A stretch of DNA of 64,000 nucleotides, taken from assembly GCF_000422745.1 (NCBI RefSeq), contig NZ_AUGQ01000007.1, forward strand, positions 1 through 64,000, in the 5' to 3' direction. Every line of letters starts with the position of its first letter. Position 1 is the stretch's first letter. The notes beneath the pieces are model-generated. The model was given only the letters and a program-made list of their open reading frames with translations, was not told the DNA's origin and did not search any database. Position numbers and translations under genes: made by a program. Source of the stretch: Microbacterium gubbeenense DSM 15944 (GTDB lineage Bacteria; Actinomycetota; Actinomycetes; Actinomycetales; Microbacteriaceae). Shown here one piece after another: positions 25,450 to 33,989 of this stretch.

Positions 25450-26256
25450 CTACTGCAGCTCGTCGATGCTCAGCCCGCATACGCTGTAGAGCTCCTGCGC
25501 CGCGCGCTGGTGCTCGCCCGCGGCCTCCGCCGCGTCGCCCGGGTCGTCCATGTCGAGCAGCTCCTCGTAGGCGTCCGCGAGATCCTCGAGGGGCTCGCGC
25601 ACCTGCTCGGTGGACATCTGGCGGGCGAGGTCGTCGAACAGCTGGCTGAGATCGGCGTTGGAGTTCATCGCGTCCGGAGCGGCGGCGAAGAGCACATCGC
25701 AGTCGGCCTGCACGTCGGCATCGACGGTTCCCTCGGACCCGTCGAACCCGTCGGATCCCTCGGGCATCTCGAAGTAGTCGTCGGGGTTCTCGGGCACGAG
25801 ATCGCCGTACTCGTCGACCATCGTGTTCGCGAAGTTGAAGAAGCTCGCGGTGACGAACACGATGACCGAGCCGATGCCGGCCAGGCCGCCGATGATCGAG
25901 ATGACGAGCGCCGCGATGCTCACGCCCTTCGCGGCCGCGCGGCGCACGAGAGCGACGATCGCGAGCACGAGGCCCGCGATGATGAACAGCCACCCGGCAA
26001 ACGAGACGCCGCCGAGAACGGTGCCGATGCCGGGCGCGAACGACGCATACCCGAGGCTCACGACGATGAGGCCGATGATCGCGAAGACCAGAGCGAGCAC
26101 CGGCATGAGGGAGCCGGGACGTTTGCGCTCAGGGGGCGCGGGCGGCGGCGGCGACTGCGGTCCTGCCTGCGCGGGGTAGCCGTGGGGCGCCGTCGGGGCG
26201 TTCGACGCCGGCGGGGTCTGCTCGGGGAAACCGTACGGAGGCTGCGGAGTGCTCAT
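25450..26256 (-). CDS. Proline-rich, DUF4190-like membrane protein
   Basis: 268 residues from ATG 26256 with GGAAG upstream. The N-terminus (1-50) is cytosolic, Pro/Gln-rich (PPYGFPEQTPPAS, GPQSPPPPAPPERKRPGS). Three hydrophobic spans follow (LMPVLALVFAIIGLIVVSLGY, VSFAGWLFIIAGLVLAIVALV, GVSIAALVISIIGGLAGIGSVIVFVTASFF), a DUF4190-type pattern. An acidic extracellular C-terminal domain of about 130 residues contains DADVQADCDVLFAAA and a second Cys near the end, possibly disulfide-bonded. Function unknown. Separated from mtlD by a terminator. Confidence 0.75.
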   Translation of the reverse strand: MSTPQPPYGFPEQTPPASNAPTAPHGYPAQAGPQSPPPPAPPERKRPGSLMPVLALVFAIIGLIVVSLGYASFAPGIGTVLGGVSFAGWLFIIAGLVLAIVALVRRAAAKGVSIAALVISIIGGLAGIGSVIVFVTASFFNFANTMVDEYGDLVPENPDDYFEMPEGSDGFDGSEGTVDADVQADCDVLFAAAPDAMNSNADLSQLFDDLARQMSTEQVREPLEDLADAYEELLDMDDPGDAAEAAGEHQRAAQELYSVCGLSIDELQ

Positions 26257-26325
26257 ATCTTCCATTGTCCCGGTTCGGACCGCGTTCCGCGACGGCAGTC
26301 GGAGAACTCGGGGGAAAACCAGAAG

Positions 26326-26365
26326 ACCCCGCGACCGGATCCGTGCGGGGATCTGGTCGCGGGGT
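26326..26365 (-). terminator. Terminator of the mannitol operon
   Basis: Perfect 11-base arms ACCCCGCGACC (26326-26336) and its complement (26355-26365); the loop contains a further imperfect stem around GGATCC. It lies 34 bases after the mtlD stop on the minus strand, before the membrane protein gene. Confidence 0.8.
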
Positions 26366-26398
26366 GCCGGAGGTGCGGACTCCGGGGCTGGTGCCGCG

Positions 26399-27547
26399 CT
26401 ACGCCGTGTGTCGCGCGACGACGTCGCGGACGGGGGCGTAGAGCGGGTGCGACGGGTCGAGGCCCGTCACCTCTGTCGTGAACGCGTCGGCACTCAGGGA
26501 CGTGAGCTTCGCGCGCAGCTCGACGGCCTGCTCGTCGGCAGGATCCTCGAACGCGAGCGCCGCGTCGACCGCCGCGAGCAGCCCGGCGACGCCGAGCCCG
26601 CGCTCGGCGGCCTCGGCCGCGGGACCGATGAAGCGCTCGTGGCGCGACAGCTTGCGCAGCGGCTGGCGCCCGACGCGCGTCACCGTGTCGGGCAGGGCCG
26701 GGTTCTTGAAGCGCTCGATGATCGTCCTGCGGTACTCGGCGAGATCCTCGGCGGCGAAGCCGTGCTTCTGCTCGAGAACGGCGCTCGTCTCGGAGATCGC
26801 CGAGCCGACCTTCTGCTCGATGTCGGGATCGGACAGGGCGTCCGCGATCTTCTCGAAGCCCGCCAGCGCGCCGTGATAGGCCGTCGCCGCGTGCCCCGTG
26901 TTGACCGTGAACAGCTTGCGCTCGATGAACGGGCCGAGGTCGTCGACGAAGTGCGCTCCGGGGATCGACGGCAGGTCGCCGTCGAACGGGCCCTGCTCGA
27001 TCGCCCACTCGAAGAACGGCTCGACCGTGACGTCGATGCCGGCGCCCTCGGGCTGCCCCGGGACGATGCGGTCGACGGCCGTGTTCGCGAACACGGCGCG
27101 GGACGACAGGTCGGGCCACTCGTCACCCGCGAGGGACTCGACATGCTCGCGCAGCTGATCCGTCGCGCCGATCGCGTTCTCGCACGCCATGACCTGCAGC
27201 GGGCGCGCGCTCGCCACGCGTGCGCGCAGCCCGGCCACGAGCACCGGCGCGATGAACTTCAGCACGGTCGGCCCGACGGCGCACGTGACGACGTCGGCCG
27301 AGGCGACCTCGGCAGCCACCGCGTCCGGGGCCTCGGAGCTGTTCAGCGCCGAGAAGCCCGTGACGGTGACGTCGCGTCCGCCGTCGCCGACCTCGTGCAC
27401 CGTGTACGAGTCGGCGGCGTTGATCGCGTCGACGAGGGATCCGGCGACGTCCGAGAAGACGATCTCGTAGCCGCCCTCGTGCAGCAGCGCGCCGACGAAC
27501 CCGCGCCCGATGTTCCCGGCACCGAAGTGCACGGCCTTCTTCGTCAC
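26399..27547 (-). CDS. mtlD: Mannitol-1-phosphate 5-dehydrogenase
   Basis: 382 residues, the normal size. The NAD-binding N-terminus is AVHFGAGNIGRGFVGALLHEGGYEIVFSDV. The catalytic region of polyol dehydrogenases is present as PDLSSRAVFANTAVDRIVPG and ERKLFTVNTGHAATAYHGALAGF, containing the active-site Lys and His. It oxidises mannitol-1-phosphate, delivered by MtlA, to fructose-6-phosphate. The ATG overlaps the mtlA stop by four bases (ATGA). Last gene of the mannitol operon. Confidence 0.95.
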   Translation of the reverse strand: MTKKAVHFGAGNIGRGFVGALLHEGGYEIVFSDVAGSLVDAINAADSYTVHEVGDGGRDVTVTGFSALNSSEAPDAVAAEVASADVVTCAVGPTVLKFIAPVLVAGLRARVASARPLQVMACENAIGATDQLREHVESLAGDEWPDLSSRAVFANTAVDRIVPGQPEGAGIDVTVEPFFEWAIEQGPFDGDLPSIPGAHFVDDLGPFIERKLFTVNTGHAATAYHGALAGFEKIADALSDPDIEQKVGSAISETSAVLEQKHGFAAEDLAEYRRTIIERFKNPALPDTVTRVGRQPLRKLSRHERFIGPAAEAAERGLGVAGLLAAVDAALAFEDPADEQAVELRAKLTSLSADAFTTEVTGLDPSHPLYAPVRDVVARHTA

Positions 27548-29547
27548 GAGAGCCCACCCTTCAGCAGCGTGTAGAGCTCCTCCTCGGTCTCGGCGGCCTT
27601 GAGGCGCGCGACCGTGTCGTCGTCGCCGAACTGGATCGCGACCGACTGCAGGATCTCGAGGTGCGCGTCGCCCTTGCCAGCGATGCCGACGACGAACGTC
27701 GCCGTGTCGCCGTCGCCCCAGTCGACGCCGCCGTCGTAGCGGATCACGGCGAGCGCGGATCCGAGCACGGCGTCCTTGGCCGCGTCGGTTCCGTGGGGGA
27801 TCGCGAGACCGTTGCCCATGAACGTCGAGACGGTCTGCTCCCGATCCTTCATCGCCTGGAAGTAGTCGCCCGTGACGGCGCCGGCGGCCTCGAGGATGCC
27901 CGAGGCCTCCTGAAGCGCCTCGTCGCGGGTGACGGATCCGGAGTGGATCTTCACGTACTCGGGCTTCAGGACCTCCGCGGCGCCGGCCGGCTCCGCGTCA
28001 GCAACCGGTGCGGCAGCCGGGGCGGCCTCTGCGGGGGCCTCCTCAGACTCGCCGTTCTGCTGCTTCAGCAGCATCTCGACGACCTCGTCGTACTCGGGCG
28101 CGTTCATGAACCCGCCGACCGACACGTGCATCGCGCTCGGCTCGTTCTGCTTCGCGCGGTCGGTGAGCTGCGACTGCGTGATCACGAGGTCGGCAGTGCC
28201 GTCGAGGTTGGCGATCGACTTGTTGGTGACCGTGACGCCCGTGATGCCGGCATCCTTGACCTTCTTGCGCAGGACGCCCGCGCCCATGGCCGACGAACCC
28301 ATGCCCGCGTCGCACGCGAAGATGACCTTCTCGATCGTCTTCGTCGCGGTGACGCTCGCGCCCGCGGCCATTCCGGAGAGGAAGTCGGACTTCTTGCCCT
28401 TGTTCTTCTCGGTCTGAGCGACGGCCGCGCCGAACCGGTCGCCCGCGGCGAGGTCGCGCTTGCGGCTCGCGCGCAGGATGACGGAGGCAATGGCGAACGT
28501 CACGGCGGCCGAGATGACCACGGCAAGGATGATGCCGAGGTAGTCGCTGCCGGGGGTCTGGATCATCACGGCGATGATCGATCCGGGCGCGGCCGGGGCG
28601 CGCAGGCCCGTGTCGAAGAGCGCGTTGGTCGCGACCCCCGACATGCCGCCCGCGATGACGGCGATCAGCAGCGACGGCTTCATCAGCACGTAGGGGAAGT
28701 ACACCTCGTGGATGCCGCCGAAGAACTGGATGATCGCGGCGCCCGGGGCCGAGCCCTTCGCCGCGCCGACGCCGAAGAACGTGAACGCGAGCAGCAGACC
28801 AAGGCCGACGCCGGGGTTCGCCTCGAGCAGGAACAGGATCGACTTGCCCTGGTCGGTGGCCTCGATCGTGCCGAGCGGGGTGAGCACGCCGTGGTTGATG
28901 GCGTTGTTGAGGAAGAACACCTTCGCGGGCTCGATCAGGATGCTCGTGAGCGGCAGCAGGTCGCGACTCACAAGGAACTCGACGGCCGACGAGAGGACAC
29001 CGGTGATCCAGTTGACGACCGGCGCGAGAATGTAGAACGAGAAGATCGCGGCGAGGAATCCGAGGATTCCGGCCGAGAACATGTTGACCAGCATCTCGAA
29101 GCCGGCCTTGACCTTGCCCTCCCACAGGGCGTCGAGCTTCTTCATGATCCACGCGCCGAGCGGGCCCATGACCATGGCGCCGAGGAACATGTGGATCTGG
29201 CCGAGGCCGCCCTCGCCGTCGGCGTTCTGCGCGGCGATCAGGAGGTCGCTGCCCGCGATCGCTCCCATCGTCGCGATCATGCCGACGACGCCGCCGCGCT
29301 TGTCGTAGATCATGAATCCGCCCGTGTAGGCGATGACCAGCGGCAGCAGGTAGTGGATCATCGGGTCGACGATCGTCGACAGGTCGGCGTTCGGCGTCCA
29401 GCCCTTCTCGATGAAGAAGGCGGTGAACAGGCCCCAGGCGACGAGCGCCGGGATGTTGGGCATGATCATGCCCGACATGAACGAGCCGATCTTCTGGACA
29501 GCGACCCGGAAACCGCCCGGGGCCTTCGTTGCTGTGTCGGTAGACAT
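27544..29547 (-). CDS. mtlA: Mannitol PTS permease EIICBA
   Basis: 667 residues from ATG 29547, with all three domains in one chain. EIIC (about 1-345) is the membrane part, opening VQKIGSFMSGMIMPNIPALVAWGLFTAFF and containing NNAINHGVLTPLG and FFGGIHEVYFPYVLMKP. EIIB (about 405-500) carries phospho-Cys412 in IFACDAGMGSSAMGAGVLRKK. After an Ala/Pro/Glu-rich linker, EIIA (about 520-667) carries phospho-His585 in GNGLAIPHGT. It imports and phosphorylates mannitol. Preceded by ptsI and overlapping mtlD, it receives phosphate from the HPr and EI encoded in the same operon. Confidence 0.95.
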   Translation of the reverse strand: MSTDTATKAPGGFRVAVQKIGSFMSGMIMPNIPALVAWGLFTAFFIEKGWTPNADLSTIVDPMIHYLLPLVIAYTGGFMIYDKRGGVVGMIATMGAIAGSDLLIAAQNADGEGGLGQIHMFLGAMVMGPLGAWIMKKLDALWEGKVKAGFEMLVNMFSAGILGFLAAIFSFYILAPVVNWITGVLSSAVEFLVSRDLLPLTSILIEPAKVFFLNNAINHGVLTPLGTIEATDQGKSILFLLEANPGVGLGLLLAFTFFGVGAAKGSAPGAAIIQFFGGIHEVYFPYVLMKPSLLIAVIAGGMSGVATNALFDTGLRAPAAPGSIIAVMIQTPGSDYLGIILAVVISAAVTFAIASVILRASRKRDLAAGDRFGAAVAQTEKNKGKKSDFLSGMAAGASVTATKTIEKVIFACDAGMGSSAMGAGVLRKKVKDAGITGVTVTNKSIANLDGTADLVITQSQLTDRAKQNEPSAMHVSVGGFMNAPEYDEVVEMLLKQQNGESEEAPAEAAPAAAPVADAEPAGAAEVLKPEYVKIHSGSVTRDEALQEASGILEAAGAVTGDYFQAMKDREQTVSTFMGNGLAIPHGTDAAKDAVLGSALAVIRYDGGVDWGDGDTATFVVGIAGKGDAHLEILQSVAIQFGDDDTVARLKAAETEEELYTLLKGGLS

Positions 29548-29572
29548 CGTGATTCCTTGGGTGAGAGGGACG

Positions 29573-31228
29573 TTACGCGGCAGCGCGCGCAGCCGACTTC
29601 GCGCCGTCAGCATTGCCGGTGTCGAGGGCGGCCTGCGCAATGCGCTGGGCGTCTTGGAGGGTGTGCTTAAGGAGTTCGGCGCGCACATCAGCGAGCGCCG
29701 AGGGCGACATCGACAGGGTGGTCACGCCGAGGCCCACGAGAACGACGGCGAGCAGCGGATCCGCGGCGGCCTCGCCGCACACGCCCACGGGCTTGTCGTT
29801 GACCTGGCCACCATCGGCGACGGCCTTGATCAGGCGCAGCGCCGCGGGGTGCCACGGGCTCTGCAGGTGGGCGACGGATCCGAGCAGGCGGTCCGCTGCC
29901 ATCGTGTACTGCACGAGGTCGTTGGTGCCGATCGACGCGAAATCGGCGACCTTGAGGATCTGGTCCGCGAGCAGCGCGGCCGAGGGAACCTCGACCATGA
30001 CTCCCGTGGTCTTCAGCCCGAGCTCGGTGGCCAGGTTCATGAAGTACTCGGTCTCGTCGATCGTCGCGATCATCGGGGCCATGACCCACAGGTCGGCGTC
30101 GGTCTCGGCGTCGGCCTGAGCCAGAGCGGTCAGCTGATCGCGCAGGATGTCCTCGTGGAACGAGAGCGCGCGGATCCCGCGGCGCCCGAGGGCCGGGTTC
30201 TCCTCGCCCTCGTCGGTGAGGAACGGCAGCGGCTTGTCGGCGCCCGCGTCGAGCACGCGCACGACGACCTTCTTGCCGGCGAATGCCGCCAGAAGATCGA
30301 CGTAGCTCTTCTTCTGGCTCTCGACGGACGGCGCCTCGTCGTTCGAGAGGAAGAGGAACTCGGTGCGGAACAGGCCCACGCCCTCCGCTCCCAGCTCGAC
30401 CGCCTCGGCGGCGCCATCGGGATCCCCGAGGTTCGCGAGCAGCGGCACGAGCGTGCCGTCCGATAGCGCTCCCGGGGTGATCGGGGCGGCCTGCGCCGCG
30501 GCGCGGGCGTCCGCGCGCGCGGTGGCCTCGGAGATCTGCTCCTCGGACGGATCGATGATCACGACGTCGTTCTCGGCGTCGACGATCACGATCTGGTCGT
30601 CCTCGAGGCCCGTCGCGCCCGTTCCCACGACCGCGACGATGCCCTTCTCGCGGGCGAGGATCGCGGTGTGCGAGGTCGGGCCCCCCTCGGTCGTCACGAC
30701 GGCGAGCACCTGGTCGAGGTCGAGCAGCGCCGTATCGGCGGGGGCGAGGTCGTTCGCGACGAGCACGAACGGGTGCCCGGGCTCGGGCACGCCCGGAGCC
30801 GAGACTCCGCGCAGGTGTGCGATGACGCGCTGGGCGACATCGGCGAGGTCCGCGGCGCGCTCGCCGAGGTATCCGCCGAGCTCCTGGAGCTGCTCCGCGA
30901 ACTCGGCGAACGCCGTGTGGACGGCGTACTCGCCCGTGGCGCCCGCGTCGATCTTGTCGTGGACCGACTCCTCGAGCGTCGGGTCCTCGGCCATCATGGC
31001 CTGAGCCTCGAGCACGTCCTGGGCCGAGCCGCCCGCGCGCTCGCCGCGCGCATTGAGCTCGGCGGCTGTGGCCGAGACCGCCTCGGCGACGGCCTGCTTC
31101 TCCTCGTCGGGCGTGCGCTTCGAGGGCGCGTCGCTCGGCGGCTCGAGGCCGGCCGCCATCGTGGCGACGGGACCGTGGGCGATGCCCTGCCCGATTCCGG
31201 TTCCGCTGATCTCGGCCACGTCGATCAC
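29573..31228 (-). CDS. ptsI: Phosphoenolpyruvate-protein phosphotransferase (PTS enzyme I)
   Basis: 551 residues, slightly shorter than enterobacterial EI. The HPr-binding N-domain leads to the phospho-His motif TTEGGPTSHTAILAREKGI (His187), and the C-domain has GVGLFRTEFLFL, RVLDAGADKPLPFL, FASIGTNDLVQYTMAADR and the catalytic Cys in PVGVCGEAAADP. It takes phosphate from PEP and passes it to HPr. The start overlaps the HPr stop by four bases (ATGA). Being encoded in the mannitol operon, the general PTS protein may be mannitol-inducible here. Confidence 0.95.
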   Translation of the reverse strand: MIDVAEISGTGIGQGIAHGPVATMAAGLEPPSDAPSKRTPDEEKQAVAEAVSATAAELNARGERAGGSAQDVLEAQAMMAEDPTLEESVHDKIDAGATGEYAVHTAFAEFAEQLQELGGYLGERAADLADVAQRVIAHLRGVSAPGVPEPGHPFVLVANDLAPADTALLDLDQVLAVVTTEGGPTSHTAILAREKGIVAVVGTGATGLEDDQIVIVDAENDVVIIDPSEEQISEATARADARAAAQAAPITPGALSDGTLVPLLANLGDPDGAAEAVELGAEGVGLFRTEFLFLSNDEAPSVESQKKSYVDLLAAFAGKKVVVRVLDAGADKPLPFLTDEGEENPALGRRGIRALSFHEDILRDQLTALAQADAETDADLWVMAPMIATIDETEYFMNLATELGLKTTGVMVEVPSAALLADQILKVADFASIGTNDLVQYTMAADRLLGSVAHLQSPWHPAALRLIKAVADGGQVNDKPVGVCGEAAADPLLAVVLVGLGVTTLSMSPSALADVRAELLKHTLQDAQRIAQAALDTGNADGAKSAARAAA

Positions 31229-31830
31229 GCGTCCTGGTCGGTCTCGAGCATGGTGGCGAGCTGGTCGAGCACGCCTTCCGCGCCGTCGCCCTCGACGGTG
31301 AGGGTGACGACGTCGCCCGTGTTCGCGCCGAGCGAGATGACGCCGAGGATGCTCGCGGCGTTGACGGCCTTGCCGTCGACCTTCGCGATCGTGACATCGA
31401 GGCCCGAGTCCTTCGCGGCGGCGCTGAACAGCTTCGCCGGGCGGGCGTGCAGGCCGTGCGAACCGGCAATGGTGACTGTGCGAGTAGCCATGGTGTGTTC
31501 CTTTCGAAGGGCGGGTCCGTGGTGGATCCGCGGGGCGAGGTCGCGCACGACCTCGAGGGCCAGCGAGCCCTCGCGATCTCGCGCGATATCGGCGGGGAGT
31601 ACTGCGAGGGGCACGCCCTGTGCGCGCGCATGCGCGTGCACATCGGCGAAGGCATCGCCCACGTGGGAGGCCACGAGAACCGCATCGGCGGATCCGAGCT
31701 GCCCGGCGAACGACGACAGTGAGGAGGGGACGGCTTCGACGTCGGTGCCGGCCGCTTCCGCGGCACGGCGAAGCCGCGTCGCGACGAATGTGCTCGAAGC
31801 GCCGGCGCCACAGATCACGATGATCTTCAT
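31225..31830 (-). CDS. EIIB-like domain fused in frame to phosphocarrier HPr
   Basis: The open frame from ATG 31830 (AAGGAG upstream) encodes 201 residues with no stop between two PTS modules. Residues 1-100 resemble a lactose/cellobiose-type EIIB: MKIIVICGAGASSTFVATRLR, with the phospho-Cys at position 7. A short linker (about 100-113) leads to a complete HPr of 88 residues starting at Met114: SHGLHARPAKLF carries the phospho-His (His15 of HPr) and NAASILGVISLGA the regulatory-type Ser (Ser47). Met114 (31491) also has its own AAAGGA ribosome site, so free HPr (31225-31491) is probably made as well. First gene of the operon, coupled to ptsI. Confidence 0.85.
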   Translation of the reverse strand: MKIIVICGAGASSTFVATRLRRAAEAAGTDVEAVPSSLSSFAGQLGSADAVLVASHVGDAFADVHAHARAQGVPLAVLPADIARDREGSLALEVVRDLAPRIHHGPALRKEHTMATRTVTIAGSHGLHARPAKLFSAAAKDSGLDVTIAKVDGKAVNAASILGVISLGANTGDVVTLTVEGDGAEGVLDQLATMLETDQDA

Positions 31831-31894
31831 CGATTCACGTCTCCTTCTCACCATCATCCTGTTCCTGTCCGGGCGCGAAGGCAATGGAGACCTG

Positions 31895-31913
31895 TTTCCG
31901 CACCCTGCGGAAA
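31895..31913. promoter_or_regulatory. Operator between mannitol operon and its regulator
   Basis: Perfect dyad TTTCCGCA-CCC-TGCGGAAA (31895-31913) in the 113-base gap between the divergent EIIB-HPr and PRD-regulator genes. It is a plausible binding site for the regulator or another repressor/activator of the mannitol operon; it lies about 65 bases from the first and 30 from the second start codon. Confidence 0.6.
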
Positions 31914-31943
31914 ACTGCCGCCGAAGGGTGATTGACTTGGCGG

Positions 31944-33863
31944 GTGACCCGGAAACGACAGGCGCGGATGCTCGGCATCCTGTTGCGTCGATCCGACTGG
32001 GTGACGGCCGGCTACATCGCCGACCACCTCGGTGTCACCTCGCGCAGCGTGCGCAGTTACGTCACGGCGATCAATCGGCTGGCGCCTCACGGCGACGCGA
32101 TCGAGTCGGGTCCGCTCGGATATCGCGCCGCCTCGGGAGCCGCCGAGGTCGAGCTCGACGAGGACCGACCGACGCGCGGCACGCCGCGAGAGCGGGCGCT
32201 CACCCTCGTCCGGCAGCTGCTCGAGACCGACGAGGGCGTCGACGTATTCGTGGCGGCTCTCGAACTGCACGTGTCGCCCGGCACGATCGAGGCCGATCTC
32301 CGGCGGATCCGTGCGGCGCTCGACGGCACCGAACTCGGCTTCCGGCGCGAGGCGGCCGTCGTATCGATCGAGGGATCCGAGCTCGCGCGGCGCCGCTTCA
32401 TCGGCCTCCTCGTGCACGAGCAGGCCGACGAGGGCGGGCGCGACGTGATCGCGTCGCACCGTGCGGCTGAGCGCCTGGGCCTCGACGCGGGGGAGTTCAC
32501 GCAGACCGGTCGCGACCTGCTCGACGCACTGTCGGGCCTCGGGTACGCCGTCAACGAGCTCGCGGCGGCCGATGTCGTGCTGCACGTGGCGATCGCGTGC
32601 GACCGCTCGGCGCACGGGCATCCGCTGCCGGATTCCGGCATCGCGGCGCGCGAGCTCGCGCCGGTCGCCGAGGTGATCCGCGGAATCGCCCGCAATCGAT
32701 TCGGCGCGGAGCTCGGCGAGTCCGACCTCGCGCACCTCGCCTCGCTCGTCATGCTCTCGATCGTCGACTCCGGATCGTCAGGGTCCGGGATCCGCGCGGA
32801 TCCGGCGGTCGAGCGCGCGGTCGCGTCCGCCGTCGCGCGGGTCGCCGACGCGTACGACGTCGAGCTGGCGCAGGAGGGGCTCGTCGGCCGGCTCGCCCTG
32901 CATGTGGAGAACCTCGTGCGGCGGGTGCAGGAGCAGCTGTTCTCGCGCAACCCGATGACGCGCTCGCTCAAGGCGGCCTCGCCGCTCGTGTTCGAGATGG
33001 CGGTGCAGGTCGCGAGCGACCTGTCGCGCGACCTTGGGGTCACCATTCCTGACGACGAGATCACCGACATCGCGATGCACCTCGGCGCCTCGCTCGAGAT
33101 CGATCGCGAGTCGCGCGCGGTCGTGACGGTCGCCCTCGTGTGCCCCGGCATCGACGAGATGCGGCGCCAGCTCGAGAAGGGCATCGTCGCGGAGCTCGGC
33201 GGCGAAGTCGAGATCATCGAGCGCTCCACCCGGTACGACCCCGACTGGGCGGGGTTTGGCGCCGACCTCGTGCTGACGACGATCGACCCGCCGGCGCACG
33301 GGGCATCGGAGAAAGTGGTGCGGATCCCGCCGTTCCTCTCCGAGCGCGACGTGTCCCGCATCGCGGACGCCGCGCATCGCGTGCGCCGGCAGCGCCGCCT
33401 CGTGCGGCTGCGCGAGGAGATCGAGAAGTGGTTCGTGCCCGACGCGTTCGTGCGCGATGCGCCCGAGTCATCGCCCGAGTCGATCATCCGCACGCTCGGC
33501 GACTCGCTCATCGACGCCGGAATCATCGACGACGGCTACGTGGCGAGCGCGCTCGAGCGCGAGGCCCTGAGCTCGACCGCGTTCACGGAATCTCTCGCCG
33601 TGCCGCACGCCATGACGATGTCAGCGAACCGCACCGCGATCGCCGTGGCGGTCTCGGAGCACGGCATCGTCTGGGGCGAGGATCGCGTGCACGTCGTGGC
33701 TCTCGTGGCGTTCAGCGAATCGGATCGCCCGGCGTTCCAGACCGTGTTCGAGCAGTTCGTCGATGTGTTCGCGGATCCGTCGAACGCGCGCCGAATCACC
33801 CGCCGCGCGACCGACCTCGCGACCTTCCTGACGGAGCTCGCGGCCCTGATCGACGAAACGTAG
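31944..33863 (+). CDS. mtlR: PRD-containing BglG/MtlR-type transcriptional regulator
   Basis: 639 residues from GTG 31944; a TTG at 31932 is the alternative. Domain order fits an MtlR-like activator: a first HTH (ARMLGILLRRSDWVTAGYIADHLGVTSRSVRSYV), a second HTH-like region (residues 85-135), two PRDs (about 190-290 and 300-400) with histidines in FEMAVQ-type and DIAMHLGASLE regions, an EIIB-like domain with Cys400 in ALVCPGIDEM, and an EIIA-Mtl-like domain with His555 in SLAVPHAMTM. Phosphorylation of these sites by PTS proteins would tell it whether mannitol is being transported. Divergent from the mannitol operon, with a dyad operator between. Confidence 0.85.
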   Translation: MTRKRQARMLGILLRRSDWVTAGYIADHLGVTSRSVRSYVTAINRLAPHGDAIESGPLGYRAASGAAEVELDEDRPTRGTPRERALTLVRQLLETDEGVDVFVAALELHVSPGTIEADLRRIRAALDGTELGFRREAAVVSIEGSELARRRFIGLLVHEQADEGGRDVIASHRAAERLGLDAGEFTQTGRDLLDALSGLGYAVNELAAADVVLHVAIACDRSAHGHPLPDSGIAARELAPVAEVIRGIARNRFGAELGESDLAHLASLVMLSIVDSGSSGSGIRADPAVERAVASAVARVADAYDVELAQEGLVGRLALHVENLVRRVQEQLFSRNPMTRSLKAASPLVFEMAVQVASDLSRDLGVTIPDDEITDIAMHLGASLEIDRESRAVVTVALVCPGIDEMRRQLEKGIVAELGGEVEIIERSTRYDPDWAGFGADLVLTTIDPPAHGASEKVVRIPPFLSERDVSRIADAAHRVRRQRRLVRLREEIEKWFVPDAFVRDAPESSPESIIRTLGDSLIDAGIIDDGYVASALEREALSSTAFTESLAVPHAMTMSANRTAIAVAVSEHGIVWGEDRVHVVALVAFSESDRPAFQTVFEQFVDVFADPSNARRITRRATDLATFLTELAALIDET

Positions 33864-33886
33864 CGACTCGAACTCAACCTTCCTGT

Positions 33887-33921
33887 CGCTGCTCTAGAAC
33901 GCCGAAATTAGCGCAGCAGCG
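33887..33921 (+). terminator. Weak hairpin after the PRD regulator
   Basis: Short complementary arms CGCTGCT (33887-33893) and AGCAGCG (33915-33921), flanked by a TTCC/GGAA extension, with a 21-base loop, 24 bases after the stop. It is the only stem I see between this gene and the PadR promoter and is not a strong terminator. Confidence 0.35.
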
Positions 33922-33944
33922 GGAATGTTGAGGCATGTCCGTAA

Positions 33945-33980
33945 TTGTCTTGTTGTGCAAGTCTTGCTACACAAGATAAT
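33945..33980 (+). promoter_or_regulatory. Second padR promoter with tandem CTTG-N5-CAAG operator
   Basis: Two 13-base dyads CTTGTTGTGCAAG (33949-33961) and CTTGCTACACAAG (33963-33975) stand one base apart, so their centres are 14 bases apart. The second abuts a GATAAT -10 (33975-33980); TTGTGC at 33953-33958 with a 16-base spacer could serve as -35. The PadR ATG follows nine bases after the -10. Autorepression by the adjacent PadR is the likely use. Confidence 0.65.
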
Positions 33981-33989
33981 GTCGATGGC

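Noticed and set aside
31932..31943. TTG start for the PRD regulator
   Set aside because: TTGACT here looks more like a -35 element or chance codon; the GTG four codons on gives a sensible basic N-terminus, though neither start is proven.
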